Of a stretch of DNA of 37,902 bases, positions 1 through 8,525 are shown one piece after another. The stretch is from a virus. A program made the position numbers and the translations under genes. The stretch covers positions 1 to 37,902 of the IMG/VR virus record IMGVR_UViG_3300032285_003485, one strand, 5' to 3'. The first letter of the stretch is position 1. Each line of letters starts with the position of its first letter. The notes beneath the pieces were generated by a model. It did not search any database. It was not told the origin of the DNA and saw only the letters and a program-made list of their open reading frames with translations.

Positions 1-1227
1 GAAAAGACTGCAGATGAGTGTACGTTTGAAACGGTAAAAGAATTTTGTAAAAAATTAAACATTGGATCTAAAGGTGAACCTCTTGAAATTAGAGATTACC
101 AAATAGAGGCAGTATATAAAGCAATAAACGACGGTAGAAGGTTATTACTTTCTCCTACCGGATCTGGTAAATCTTTAATAATCTATTGTATAATTCGTTG
201 GCACTATGAATTTGACAGAAGGCAATTAATTATTGTACCTACAACATCTTTGGTAGAACAGATGTTTTCAGATTTTCGAGATTATTCTTGTTTAAATGGA
301 TGGGATGCAGCATCCCATTGCCATCGCATTTATGGCGGGCATGAAAAATCTACAGATTGTAATGTTGTTATTAGTACCTGGCAATCTATCTATAAATTAC
401 CAAAACAATTTTTTGAAAAATTCCAAGTTGTTTATGGAGACGAAGCTCATCAATTTAAAGCAAAATCTTTAACTGGAATTTTAAATAAATGCCCAGACGC
501 TCCTTATAGAGTAGGGACTACTGGTACATTGGATGGTACACAAACGCATAAGTTAGTTCTTGAAGGTATCTTTGGTCCTGTTTATAAAGTCACAACAACT
601 AAGAAACTTATTACAAGCAAAACATTATCTGATTTAAAAATCTATAATTTGATATTAGATTATCCGGATGAAATTAAAAAAGCTATGAAGGGTAAAACGT
701 ATCAAGAAGAAATGGATTTTCTTGTTCAATACGAACCAAGAAACAAATTTATTAGAAATTTGACTCTTAAACAAGAAGGTAACAGTCTTGTATTATTTCA
801 GTATGTAGAAAAACATGGCAAAAATCTATATGAAATGATTAATGCCAAAGCAGAAAATAGAAAAGTATTTTTTGTTTATGGGGGAACAGATACGGAGCAA
901 AGAGAAAAAATTCGAGCATTGACAGAACTCGAAAATAATGCTATAATAGTGGCTTCATATGGAACATTCTCTACCGGGATTAACATTAAGAATTTGCATA
1001 ATATTGTATTTGCATCTCCTTCTAAATCTCGGATAAGAAATTTGCAATCTATTGGACGTGGTTTGAGAACAACAAAAGACAAAGATAGTTGCAATCTATA
1101 TGATATAGGCGATGATTTAACCTGGAAATCTAAAAAGAATTATACATTACTTCATATGATTGAAAGGATAAAAATATATAATGATGAACATTTTGATTAT
1201 AAATTAGTGAAAGTTCAATTACAATGA
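1..1227 (+). CDS. uvsW: UvsW-like DNA/RNA helicase, 5' end outside the window
   Basis: Superfamily 2 helicase that in T4 unwinds branched DNA and R-loops during recombination-dependent replication. The frame is open from base 1, so 408 codons are present; against T4 UvsW (about 500 aa) roughly the first 90 residues are missing. Seen motifs: Walker A SPTGSGKS (residues 51-58 of the visible part), DEAH in GDEAHQF, a GTTGTL motif III and QSIGRGLR motif VI, so both RecA lobes are complete. The stop overlaps the next start in an ATGA. Position directly upstream of gp55 matches other T4-like phages. Confidence 0.93.
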   Translation, partial: EKTADECTFETVKEFCKKLNIGSKGEPLEIRDYQIEAVYKAINDGRRLLLSPTGSGKSLIIYCIIRWHYEFDRRQLIIVPTTSLVEQMFSDFRDYSCLNGWDAASHCHRIYGGHEKSTDCNVVISTWQSIYKLPKQFFEKFQVVYGDEAHQFKAKSLTGILNKCPDAPYRVGTTGTLDGTQTHKLVLEGIFGPVYKVTTTKKLITSKTLSDLKIYNLILDYPDEIKKAMKGKTYQEEMDFLVQYEPRNKFIRNLTLKQEGNSLVLFQYVEKHGKNLYEMINAKAENRKVFFVYGGTDTEQREKIRALTELENNAIIVASYGTFSTGINIKNLHNIVFASPSKSRIRNLQSIGRGLRTTKDKDSCNLYDIGDDLTWKSKKNYTLLHMIERIKIYNDEHFDYKLVKVQLQ

Positions 1228-1643
1228 CCTTAGGTTTTAAAGTATTGAAGTTAAATAGTGGTGAAGATATAGTATGTAAAACAGATGAAGCAATAAATCT
1301 GAAAGACAATTTTAGTATTTTTATAAAAGATCCTTTGGTATTAAATCAAATAAGATCAAATTATGGAAGTGCAATAGTAGAATCATATACATTATCTCCT
1401 TGGTTTGCATTGGCTGAGGAAGAATTTTATGAAATTCCTGTAAGAAATATTGTAACATATGCATCCGCAAAAGAAGAACTCAAAGAAAATTATATTAAAT
1501 ATCTCGATGCTCGTAAAGAAGCAGAAGAAAACGCAGTTGATGTAACAAATGAATTAAATAATTCAAATTTAGAAAATGAAAGCACAGATGAAGAACACGA
1601 TTACGGACATAGCAGATTTCGAAGAAGAAAAACTTTTCATTAA
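1224..1643 (+). CDS. Phage Sm-like protein (copy A)
   Basis: Protein of 139 aa. The N-terminal half (residues 5-85) has the layout of the small Sm-like beta-barrel proteins known from T4-like marine phages: a first strand with LKLNSGEDIV, then a block around IKDPLVL, then a LSPWFAL strand and a strand around EFYEIPVRNIV. The last 50 residues are acidic and probably disordered, ending in a basic tail RFRRRK. It is translationally coupled to uvsW by ATGA, and its 3' end overlaps gp55 in another frame. A paralogue with the same layout lies at 36772-37110. The Sm-like fold suggests RNA or nucleic-acid binding; the actual role is unknown. Confidence 0.7.
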   Translation: MTLGFKVLKLNSGEDIVCKTDEAINLKDNFSIFIKDPLVLNQIRSNYGSAIVESYTLSPWFALAEEEFYEIPVRNIVTYASAKEELKENYIKYLDARKEAEENAVDVTNELNNSNLENESTDEEHDYGHSRFRRRKTFH

Positions 1644-2199
1644 GGAAAAGAAACCTTCGGTTACTGCACATTATGTAAATAATAAAGAATTTTTAGATGC
1701 ATTAATAGCATATAAGGAACAAGTTGATGCTGCTAAAGAACGAGGCGAAGAACCGCCCGTTGTAACTAGATACATCGGCGAATGTTTTATAAAAATTGCT
1801 ACACACCTTTCATACAAATCTAATTTTATTAATTATACCTTTAAAGATGATATGATCTCGGATGGTATTGAAAATTGTCTAACTGCAGTACAAAAATTTG
1901 ATCCAACTAAATCTTCAAATCCATTTGCATATTATACTCAAATTATTTACTTTGCCTTTATTCGTAGAATACAAAAGGAAAAGAAACAACAGGCCACTAA
2001 GTATAAGATGATTGAGAATATGGATATTGATTCTTTAATCTTGCAAGATCATGACAACGGCGAATTCAGCCACCAATTTTTGGATTACTTAAAACGGCAA
2101 ATGGATAACATTGATATTGAGAAACGTAACATCACTATCCCGAAAAAGGTTAAAAAAGTTGAAATAGATTCGGATAATCCTCTTGACATGGATGACTGA
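1588..2199 (+). CDS. 55: Late-transcription sigma factor gp55
   Basis: Phage sigma factor that directs host RNA polymerase to TATAAATA late promoters, working with the sliding clamp. The central region, with DDMISDGIENCL followed by FDPTKSSNPFAYYTQI and FIRRIQKEKKQ, matches the sigma region 2-like core of gp55. About 203 aa against 185 in T4. I chose ATG 1588 (protein starts MKNTITDIADF); an in-frame ATG at 1576 would add four residues. The start lies inside the previous gene, giving a 56 nt out-of-frame overlap. Three good late promoter sequences occur in this window (16334, 35683, 36700), as expected for a phage that uses this factor. Confidence 0.92.
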   Translation: MKNTITDIADFEEEKLFIKEKKPSVTAHYVNNKEFLDALIAYKEQVDAAKERGEEPPVVTRYIGECFIKIATHLSYKSNFINYTFKDDMISDGIENCLTAVQKFDPTKSSNPFAYYTQIIYFAFIRRIQKEKKQQATKYKMIENMDIDSLILQDHDNGEFSHQFLDYLKRQMDNIDIEKRNITIPKKVKKVEIDSDNPLDMDD

Positions 2200-2212
2200 T
2201 TTACTATATAAT
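2183..2212 (+). promoter_or_regulatory. Sigma70 (early) promoter for queE
   Basis: TTGACA at 2183-2188 and TATAAT at 2207-2212 with an 18 nt spacer, inside the last codons of gp55. Predicted start near 2219 gives a roughly 22 nt leader to the queE ATG with GGAG at 2232-2235. Confidence 0.75.
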
Positions 2213-2240
2213 ATATGTTAATTTAATTATTGGAGTCTTG

Positions 2241-3098
2241 ATGGCAAAACTTAAAGTTGCAGAATTGTTTTATAGTATTCAAGGTGAAGGCCGTTATATG
2301 GGCGTACCTAGTGTGTTTCTTCGCACATTCGGTTGTAACTTTACCTGCAGTGGTTTTGGTATGCCTAAAGGGGAGTTTAGTCATGAAGTTGATTATATCG
2401 CGGCTGACGTACATAAGTTTCTTACCTATAAAGATTTACCTCTTGTTAGTACAGGGTGCGATTCTTACGCTAGCTGGGATCCTCGTTTTAAGCATCTCAG
2501 CCCTGTACTTGATACTGATAACATTGCCGATTCAATTATGGATATACTTCCGTACAAGAAATGGGAAGACGAACATCTTGTAATTACAGGCGGCGAACCA
2601 TTGCTTGGATGGCAAAGATCGTATCCAGATCTTCTAAACAATGAGAAGATGAAATCTTTAAAAGAGATTACGTTTGAAACAAATGGTACTCAAACATTGT
2701 CATCCGAATTTAGACAGTATCTTCTTAATTGGTCTCTTGGTCGTAAAGACAGAGGATATAATGCACTAACATTTTCTGTTAGTCCAAAATTAAGTGTCAG
2801 TGGAGAAAAATGGGAAGAAGCAATCTGTCCAGATATTGTTGCATCATATCAAGACGTTGGATATACTTATCTTAAATTTGTAGTTGCAACTGAAGAAGAT
2901 GCAGAAGAAGCAATGACTGCTATTGATCTATATAAATCTGCAGGATTTAAAGGTCCTGTTTATTTGATGCCAGTAGGTGGTGTCGAAAGTGTTTATGCTA
3001 TGAACAATCGAAAGGTTGCAGAAATGGCAATGAAGAACGGTCTTCGATATAGCGATCGTTTACAAGTGCCCTTATTTAAAAACGAATGGGGAACATAA
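2241..3098 (+). CDS. queE: 7-carboxy-7-deazaguanine synthase QueE (variant cysteine spacing)
   Basis: Radical SAM enzyme converting 6-carboxy-tetrahydropterin to 7-carboxy-7-deazaguanine (CDG) in the preQ0 pathway. Seen: N-terminal LFYSIQGEGRYMGVPSVFLR typical of QueE, GC32NFTC36, and the radical-SAM VITGGEPLL glycine motif. The usual CX3CX2C is altered: after C36 comes SGF rather than XXC, and the next candidate ligand is C73 in TGCDSY after a 36-residue insertion (CX3CX36C). Start chosen at ATG 2241 with GGAG five bases upstream; a TTG one codon earlier is less likely. 285 aa, longer than most QueE (about 210-225), because of this insertion and one further on. First gene of the deazaguanine cassette. 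Confidence 0.88.
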   Translation: MAKLKVAELFYSIQGEGRYMGVPSVFLRTFGCNFTCSGFGMPKGEFSHEVDYIAADVHKFLTYKDLPLVSTGCDSYASWDPRFKHLSPVLDTDNIADSIMDILPYKKWEDEHLVITGGEPLLGWQRSYPDLLNNEKMKSLKEITFETNGTQTLSSEFRQYLLNWSLGRKDRGYNALTFSVSPKLSVSGEKWEEAICPDIVASYQDVGYTYLKFVVATEEDAEEAMTAIDLYKSAGFKGPVYLMPVGGVESVYAMNNRKVAEMAMKNGLRYSDRLQVPLFKNEWGT

Positions 3099-3161
3099 AT
3101 AATAATGCTACACAACGGTAGCAAATTTTCAACTATCATATCCGTGTAAGGAAGGATTCAA

Positions 3162-3851
3162 ATGTCATATAACAAGACAAAATGCGACCCAGAGTTGGGT
3201 CAAAAAGTTCATCAGCATCTAGTTGCAATGGGAGTCGAAACACCTACTCGATTAGATCCTAATACCCGATTAGATCTTGATCGCAAAACAAAGATTGAAG
3301 TAATTGAGTCTCACTTTTCGGAAATTATGCGAGTGTTGGGCCTTGATTTAGAAGATGATAGTTTAATTGAAACACCAAAGCGTGTTGCTAAGATGTATGT
3401 TAACGAAATCTTTTGGGGTTTGGATTATGACGCATTTCCAAAATGTACTACAGTTAACAATAAGATGAAATACAACGAAATGGTTGTTGAACGCAATGTT
3501 AATGTACAAAGTAATTGCGAACATCATTTTGTAGTCATTGATGGATTGGCAACAGTTGCGTATGTTCCAAAGGATAAAGTTCTTGGACTAAGTAAAATTA
3601 ATCGTATTGTAGAATACTTCAGTAAGCGTCCTCAGATTCAAGAACGTCTAACAGAACAAATTTATTATGCGTTGCAGTTTATTTTGGAAACAGATAATGT
3701 TGCAGTTATGATTGATGCTCAGCATTATTGTGTTAAGAGCCGAGGCGTAGAAGATACAGGCAGTTCTACCGTTACAAGTAAGCTAGGTGGAGGATTTAAA
3801 ACAGATCCCTCTCTTAGAAATGAATTCTTAAGCATCGCACGATCAAAATGA
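3162..3851 (+). CDS. folE: GTP cyclohydrolase I FolE
   Basis: Converts GTP to 7,8-dihydroneopterin triphosphate, the first step shared by folate and 7-deazaguanine synthesis. Zinc and catalytic residues are visible: C119 and H121/H122 in NCEHHF, H188 and C190 in QHYCVKSRG, and the family motif RLTEQI near residue 162. 229 aa, normal length, with a 40-residue N-terminal extension. A strong Shine-Dalgarno AAGGAAGG precedes the ATG. Coupled to the following exonuclease by ATGA. Between queE and dpdA its likely role is preQ0 supply for DNA modification rather than folate. Confidence 0.95.
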   Translation: MSYNKTKCDPELGQKVHQHLVAMGVETPTRLDPNTRLDLDRKTKIEVIESHFSEIMRVLGLDLEDDSLIETPKRVAKMYVNEIFWGLDYDAFPKCTTVNNKMKYNEMVVERNVNVQSNCEHHFVVIDGLATVAYVPKDKVLGLSKINRIVEYFSKRPQIQERLTEQIYYALQFILETDNVAVMIDAQHYCVKSRGVEDTGSSTVTSKLGGGFKTDPSLRNEFLSIARSK

Positions 3852-4357
3852 CTATAAATGTAATGGTTGACTTGGAAACAATGTCAACAAGATCAAATGC
3901 TGCAATTTGTTCTATTGGTGCAGTAAAATTTGAAGGTGATAAAATACTTGATAAGTTTTACTGTACTGTTGATATAAAATCTTGCAAAGAAGCGGGTCTA
4001 CATATTGCGAAGGATACTGTTGAATGGTGGTCTAAGCAAAATAAAGAAGCATTTCGAGAGTTGACAAAAAACAATATCTCTTTGCAAGAAGCACTAGATA
4101 AATTTGAAATTTGGTTCGGTCCAAAGAGCCTTCCTTTGTGGGGCAATGGTGCAGTATTTGATAATACTATTCTTGGAAATGCTTATTTTAATACAGGCAG
4201 AAAACCGCCATGGCATCCATGGGATGACCGATGCTATAGAACTGTTAAAGCATTATTTAAATGGATTCCTGCTGACGAGCGTCAAGGAACATATCACAAT
4301 GCATTGGATGACGCAATGCATCAAACAAAACACTTAATTAAAATCTTGGGTAATTGA
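3848..4357 (+). CDS. DEDDh-type 3'-5' exonuclease
   Basis: RNase T/DnaQ-fold exonuclease, 169 aa. The four acidic metal ligands and the catalytic histidine are visible: D8 and E10 in MVDLETM, D105 in GAVFDNT, and H150 with D155 in YHNALDD, which places it in the DEDDh group. It resembles the small 3'-5' exoribonuclease-like proteins (Rv2179c type) common in phages rather than T4 DexA, but the substrate, DNA or RNA, cannot be told from sequence. Coupled to folE by ATGA and one base before the next gene, so co-transcribed with the deazaguanine genes. Confidence 0.8.
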   Translation: MTINVMVDLETMSTRSNAAICSIGAVKFEGDKILDKFYCTVDIKSCKEAGLHIAKDTVEWWSKQNKEAFRELTKNNISLQEALDKFEIWFGPKSLPLWGNGAVFDNTILGNAYFNTGRKPPWHPWDDRCYRTVKALFKWIPADERQGTYHNALDDAMHQTKHLIKILGN

Positions 4358-4358
4358 T

Positions 4359-5726
4359 ATGAATATTTACAACAGGAGAATTGCTTTTTGTATTAGCGAT
4401 CAGCATTTAATTCCATATGGTGGTATCGGACAATTTGCAAAATCTTTTGTAGAGACTTGTTCTGTTATTGGAATAAAAATTGATATTATATTGGATAAAC
4501 CTGCATCCAATAAAGACTTTAGTGCATACCTTCAATCTAAAGGGGCTAATATTGTTGTACCTAAAGAGCCACTTAGTTATAGTAAGCATGCTAAAACTTT
4601 TATGTTTGAGGATTCTTATAACTTTGAAAAGATGATTAATTTTAGAGAATGCTTTATGTCTGCTCTAAATGATAATCTATATGATGTAGTTATTTGTAAC
4701 ACCGTAGAATCATTTCCTGCAATCTATTCATTGTCTATTCAAGATTCAGTACAAATTGTATACTATACTCATCATGAGAATCTTGTCTTTATGGATGAAA
4801 ATAATCAGAAAAGTAAATTCTCAAATTCATTCAATGAATTTTTTATTAAATTGATGGATGTAAAAGGCATTTATATTGGTACACAAACACGTAGAAATGT
4901 TGCTGAGATTAAATTATCTGGTAAAGATGCATACTATACGCCAATACAAATGACAGAAAAAGATTTGCTTTCTCCTCATACAAAGCCAAGAGAAGGTGTA
5001 CTATGGATTGGTCGTTGGGAACCAAGAAAGAACCCTGAAGAATTTGTTCGCATGATTGCAGAAACAAAATTGCCTGCAAAAATTATTACAAATGATACTG
5101 GTGCGAAAAAATTTGAAGCAGCATTAAAAGAAATTAATGCAAAATTTGAAATTCGTTCAGAAATCTATGGTCAAGAAAAAGTTGATTTTATAACATCTGC
5201 CCGGGTTGCATATAACCCTGCAATACGAGAAAGCTTTGGTTTAGCATTTTATGAATGTATTGGGCATATGCCAACGGTTGCACTTAAAGGAATGTCTTGG
5301 TTAGAAAACTTTAATGGTACGGATTTCTTTAGTGTAGATAAAAAAGATGTAAGTAGCACTATATTAAAATTATATGAACAATACAAAAGTCCATTTGATT
5401 GGTACAATACTGGCGCATTGGAGCGAGTTGTAAATATGGATTTAAGTGGTATTGCAGAATGGTTTAATTTATTTGATTTGTTCAAACCAACACAATCCAA
5501 TTCTAGTAAAGCAAAAATTAATGAATATGAAACGACGCAGTATAAAAAATACATAAACGATCTAAATAGGAAAGATTTATCTATTGATGATATCCGTTCT
5601 GTATTGACAAACAAGCACAAATATAATATAATTTACACAGACAATCACACCTATCTATCAAAAGATAAAAATTTTGTTCCTGATGAACAAAATTCCTCAA
5701 GCACTTTAGAAAGTTTATTCGAATGA
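4359..5726 (+). CDS. GT-B glycosyltransferase (GT4-like), candidate DNA-base glycosyltransferase
   Basis: 455 aa protein with the two-domain GT-B layout. The N-terminal domain starts RIAFCISDQHLIPYGGIGQF. The C-terminal domain starts near residue 207 with VLWIGRWEPRKNPEEF and carries the EX7E motif ESFGLAFYE (E291, E299) typical of GT4-type retaining enzymes. A Lys/Asn/Ser-rich tail of about 80 residues follows. It lies between folE/exonuclease and dpdA and overlaps dpdA by ATGA. In T4 the DNA alpha-glucosyltransferase gene agt occupies the same gp55-gp47 interval, so DNA-base glycosylation is my preferred inference. A role in surface glycans cannot be excluded. Donor and acceptor are unknown. 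Confidence 0.75.
   Translation: MNIYNRRIAFCISDQHLIPYGGIGQFAKSFVETCSVIGIKIDIILDKPASNKDFSAYLQSKGANIVVPKEPLSYSKHAKTFMFEDSYNFEKMINFRECFMSALNDNLYDVVICNTVESFPAIYSLSIQDSVQIVYYTHHENLVFMDENNQKSKFSNSFNEFFIKLMDVKGIYIGTQTRRNVAEIKLSGKDAYYTPIQMTEKDLLSPHTKPREGVLWIGRWEPRKNPEEFVRMIAETKLPAKIITNDTGAKKFEAALKEINAKFEIRSEIYGQEKVDFITSARVAYNPAIRESFGLAFYECIGHMPTVALKGMSWLENFNGTDFFSVDKKDVSSTILKLYEQYKSPFDWYNTGALERVVNMDLSGIAEWFNLFDLFKPTQSNSSKAKINEYETTQYKKYINDLNRKDLSIDDIRSVLTNKHKYNIIYTDNHTYLSKDKNFVPDEQNSSSTLESLFE
5604..5632 (+). promoter_or_regulatory. Sigma70 promoter ahead of dpdA
   Basis: TTGACA 5604-5609 and TATAAT 5627-5632 with a 17 nt spacer, inside the 3' end of the upstream glycosyltransferase. Predicted start near 5639 gives an 84 nt leader to dpdA. 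Both hexamers are perfect but they lie in coding AT-rich sequence, so chance is possible. Confidence 0.55.
5670..5694 (+). repeat. Perfect 10-bp inverted repeat in the dpdA leader
   Basis: AATTTTGTTC (5670-5679) and GAACAAAATT (5685-5694) are exact complements around the loop CTGAT. No T-run follows, so it is not a classical terminator. It lies between the 5604 promoter and dpdA and could affect dpdA translation or mRNA stability. Confidence 0.5.
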
Positions 5727-7009
5727 GCAGACAAATGGAATATGTAATTTCTGGACCGGCGTACTTGCGTCTTGGTGCAGAACAATGTAATGATCCTGAA
5801 GTATTACAGATGATTAATGACCTTATTGGTAAGACTGTTCATAATATGAATAATCATCAGTTCTCATTATTGTACAATGGGTTTACTGAAAAACAATTTG
5901 GTAAACGTCTACAAAAATTTAGACCGGCAATTAAAAATATCCATGCTGATTCTGGTGGTCTGCAGATTATTACTCGAGGTATTCAGAATTCCCCTGAGGT
6001 CCGTAATGGGGTTTATGAGAATCAAGCATCGCATGCTGATATTGGAATGTCCTTTGATGAAATTCCGGTAATTATTACTAATGCAAGTGGTAAATCTGCA
6101 AAGCTTGATACTAAAGGTAGATATTTTGATCGAGATAACTTTGCAAGTTATGCAAAGCAAACAGGACAAAATATTAAAGCACAGATTGAAAAATTTATTG
6201 AAATGAAAAGTGATTGCCGACCCTTCGCAATCATTCAAGGTGCTTGTCACGAAACTTATGCAGAGTGGGCAAATATTTTGCTTGAAGAAATTACCGCACC
6301 ATATCATGATCGTATTGGTGGCGTATCAATGGCATCTGCTGCATTAGGTACTGGTCAACTTGAAGATGTTAAACGAGCATTTTATGTTAAGGTAATGCCT
6401 TTTAAGAAACCATTTCATCTGCACATTCTAGGAGTTGGTGCTCTGCGTCGAATGCTTCCTTATATGGTGTTTAGTCAGACTGGAATGTATGAGAACATTG
6501 AAATCTCTTATGATTCTACAACACATTCTATGTCATTGGATAATGGATTGTTTTATTTCTCATATAGTAAGAAAACACGACATGGGTATGGCGGGTCATC
6601 TGTAAAAATGGGTAGAGAATATTCAAATATCTATAGAACAGTTGTAGATGAAATCAATAGTGTTTGTGGTACAGAATATACCCCAGAAGAATATCATAAA
6701 TTGATGAATATTGCAGTAGGCAAATATCTTGAGAATGGTGGCAAATTCATTGACATTATGAAAGCACGTCTATGTTTTATATTGACAAATGTTCATAATT
6801 TTACATTGGATGTCACAACTTTGTTAGAATCTAAAGATGAATTACTTAAATTCTGCAGAGATAAAGGTTGCGAAAATGAATATGCAACATTGTTTGAAGT
6901 TAAAGATATTGGCGACTTTTCTCATTGGGAAAAGCACGTTGGTAAATATATGGAATCAGAATCTGTGGGCCATCAGCCTAGGATGTCTTTAGAAGATTTA
7001 TTTGCATAA
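5723..7009 (+). CDS. dpdA: DpdA-like DNA/tRNA guanine transglycosylase
   Basis: 428 aa TGT-superfamily base-exchange enzyme. Landmarks match TGT: HADSGGLQ with D76 (TGT has DSGGFQ), MSFDEIP, AIIQGACHETYAEW (TGT FGIVQGG), GGVSMAS near 199-205, HILGVGALRRM near 234-243, and SYDSTTH with D264 where TGT has its nucleophilic aspartate. The CXCXXC...H zinc site of bacterial tRNA TGT is not evident in the C-terminus. Phage DpdA proteins insert 7-deazaguanines into DNA, and this copy sits among FolE, QueE and QueD genes, which argues for DNA as target. The product base is unknown: no QueC is seen in the window. Confidence 0.82.
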   Translation: MSRQMEYVISGPAYLRLGAEQCNDPEVLQMINDLIGKTVHNMNNHQFSLLYNGFTEKQFGKRLQKFRPAIKNIHADSGGLQIITRGIQNSPEVRNGVYENQASHADIGMSFDEIPVIITNASGKSAKLDTKGRYFDRDNFASYAKQTGQNIKAQIEKFIEMKSDCRPFAIIQGACHETYAEWANILLEEITAPYHDRIGGVSMASAALGTGQLEDVKRAFYVKVMPFKKPFHLHILGVGALRRMLPYMVFSQTGMYENIEISYDSTTHSMSLDNGLFYFSYSKKTRHGYGGSSVKMGREYSNIYRTVVDEINSVCGTEYTPEEYHKLMNIAVGKYLENGGKFIDIMKARLCFILTNVHNFTLDVTTLLESKDELLKFCRDKGCENEYATLFEVKDIGDFSHWEKHVGKYMESESVGHQPRMSLEDLFA

Positions 7010-7019
7010 GGATTATATT

Positions 7020-7445
7020 ATGTCTATAATTAAAAAGAGTAGTTTTATTTGGGTTACCTTTCAAAAAGAAGGTATTCATCGTTACCCTGCAGCGGCAACT
7101 GACGTTAAGTTAGCTACACGCAGATTTGGTATACCTGAAGAACATTGGCTGGATGTTAGTTTTCTTGCAGATCCGCATCGGCACATTTTCCACTTTCGTG
7201 TCGAGATGGAAGTATTTCATGATAACAGAGACGTAGAATTTATCCAAGCAAAAAGAATAATGGAGCGTTGGTATAATGATGGTACGTTGCAACTAGATTA
7301 TAAATCATGTGAAATGATGGCAAATGATCTATATGATAAATTGATCGCAAAATGGCCAGGCAGGGGTTATGTAGTTGAAGTATCCGAAGATGGTGAAAAC
7401 GGATGCAGAATTCATTTTGAACATATTAAAGATATAGATGTCTAA
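7020..7445 (+). CDS. Divergent QueD/PTPS-like T-fold protein
   Basis: 141 aa from ATG 7020, with AAGGA seven bases upstream; an earlier in-frame TTG at 7002 is unlikely. The order of motifs follows the 6-pyruvoyl/6-carboxy-tetrahydropterin synthase fold: H20 in GIHRYPAA (like AAHRL), H53 and H55 in PHRHIFHFRVEME (like HGHNYXVEV), DVEF near 71-74 (like the DF of QueD), SCEMMANDLYDKL at 96-108 (like PTAENLA), and VEVSEDGENG with E123 where QueD has its terminal glutamate. The catalytic cysteine and the DHXXLN motif are not evident, so it may be a second QueD with altered activity or a structural partner. It overlaps the next gene by 8 nt. Confidence 0.55.
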   Translation: MSIIKKSSFIWVTFQKEGIHRYPAAATDVKLATRRFGIPEEHWLDVSFLADPHRHIFHFRVEMEVFHDNRDVEFIQAKRIMERWYNDGTLQLDYKSCEMMANDLYDKLIAKWPGRGYVVEVSEDGENGCRIHFEHIKDIDV

Positions 7446-8511
7446 AATTTTTATTGTAGATTTAGAATCGGTAGATACGCGATACACAGGACAATGGAAA
7501 CGATATGTACCCAAATTACTTAAAAAGGAAGGTCATGACATCGAAGTTATATGTGGGCCTGCTGATATTCCTAGTGCCACTACTCCTGGCGCCTTTCTTA
7601 ATTTTGGTGGCACTAATATCTATAAGTCTGCACAAGTTGAGCAAATGGGCCGTTTATTTGTCAGTGGATCCGTTAATGCTAATGATCATTTTTTATTTAC
7701 TGACGCTTGGCATCCTGGCATTATTAACTTAAAATATATGAGTGAATTGTTGCAGATCCCTGTAACGATTCACGCACTATGGCATGCCGGCAGTTATGAC
7801 CCTCAAGATTTTTTAGGTCGCCTTATCGGAGATGCTCAGTGGGTTAGACACGCCGAGCAAAGTTTCTTTCATGCTATTGACCATAACTATTTTGCTACAA
7901 ATTTTCATATTGATTTGTTTGCTGATACATTTAGCGAAACAGTAGATGATGAGTGGAAATTAACTATGATTGAGCAAGGTAAGATTGTTCGTTCAGGTTG
8001 GCCAATGGAATATATGGTTGATACATTAGATAATTATAATACTACAAAACAAGATATTATTTTATTCCCGCATCGTATTGCTCCTGAGAAACAAGTTGAA
8101 ATTTTTAGAGATCTTGCAAAGCAATTGCCTCAATATGAATTTATTGTTTGTCAAGATAAACAATTGACTAAACATGAATATCATGAGTTATTGGGTAGAG
8201 CTAAAATTGTGTTCAGTGCTAACTTGCAGGAAACACTAGGCATTAGTTGCTACGAAGGCGCATTAGTTGATGCTATTCCTATGGTGCCAGATCGTTTGTC
8301 TTATAGTGAAATGTATAATGATATATTCAAATATCCAAGTGAGTGGACAGAATCATTTGAAGCATACGAATTACATCGACAAGATTTATGCTACAAAATT
8401 ATTCAATACATGAATAATCACGATCAATATAAGTATCAAGTTCGTAAACAAGCATCAGACTTAACGGAAAAATTCTTTTCTGCTAATGTATTGACATCAA
8501 TGTTTAAGTAA
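7438..8511 (+). CDS. Second GT-B glycosyltransferase in the deazaguanine cassette
   Basis: 357 aa. The C-terminal half has the GT4 pattern: ILFPHRIAPEKQVEIF near residue 207, a YEFIVCQ strand, and the EX7E motif ETLGISCYE (E265, E273) followed by GALVDAIPMVPDRLSYSEMY. The N-terminal half has several His/Trp clusters (TIHALWHAGSYD). It is clearly different from the glycosyltransferase at 4359, so it is not a recent duplication. It lies between a QueD-like protein and QueD in the gp55-gp47 interval. It may act on modified DNA bases; acceptor and donor are not determinable. Confidence 0.7.
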   Translation: MSKIFIVDLESVDTRYTGQWKRYVPKLLKKEGHDIEVICGPADIPSATTPGAFLNFGGTNIYKSAQVEQMGRLFVSGSVNANDHFLFTDAWHPGIINLKYMSELLQIPVTIHALWHAGSYDPQDFLGRLIGDAQWVRHAEQSFFHAIDHNYFATNFHIDLFADTFSETVDDEWKLTMIEQGKIVRSGWPMEYMVDTLDNYNTTKQDIILFPHRIAPEKQVEIFRDLAKQLPQYEFIVCQDKQLTKHEYHELLGRAKIVFSANLQETLGISCYEGALVDAIPMVPDRLSYSEMYNDIFKYPSEWTESFEAYELHRQDLCYKIIQYMNNHDQYKYQVRKQASDLTEKFFSANVLTSMFK

Positions 8512-8519
8512 TATATAAT
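8491..8519 (+). promoter_or_regulatory. Consensus sigma70 promoter for queD
   Basis: TTGACA 8491-8496, 17 nt spacer, TATAAT 8514-8519: a perfect match. It overlaps the 3' end of the upstream gene. A start about seven bases downstream would fall near 8526, exactly at the first base of the structured leader. Confidence 0.85.
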
Positions 8520-8525
8520 ACATCA

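Noticed and set aside
876-1094. Antisense ORF opposite uvsW, and many similar minus-strand ORFs through the window
   Set aside because: Each lies entirely over a well-supported + strand gene, has no recognisable motif and no upstream ribosome site; all real genes here are on the + strand.
3099-3161. A riboswitch in the folE leader similar to the queD one
   Set aside because: Only short, overlapping pairings (ACGG/CCGT) are possible; no pseudoknot or site-sequestering hairpin was found.
6782-6810. TTGACA inside dpdA as a promoter
   Set aside because: No acceptable -10 hexamer at 16-18 nt spacing.
7002-7019. TTG start for the QueD-like protein
   Set aside because: It would overlap the dpdA stop without a ribosome site; ATG 7020 has AAGGA at the right distance.
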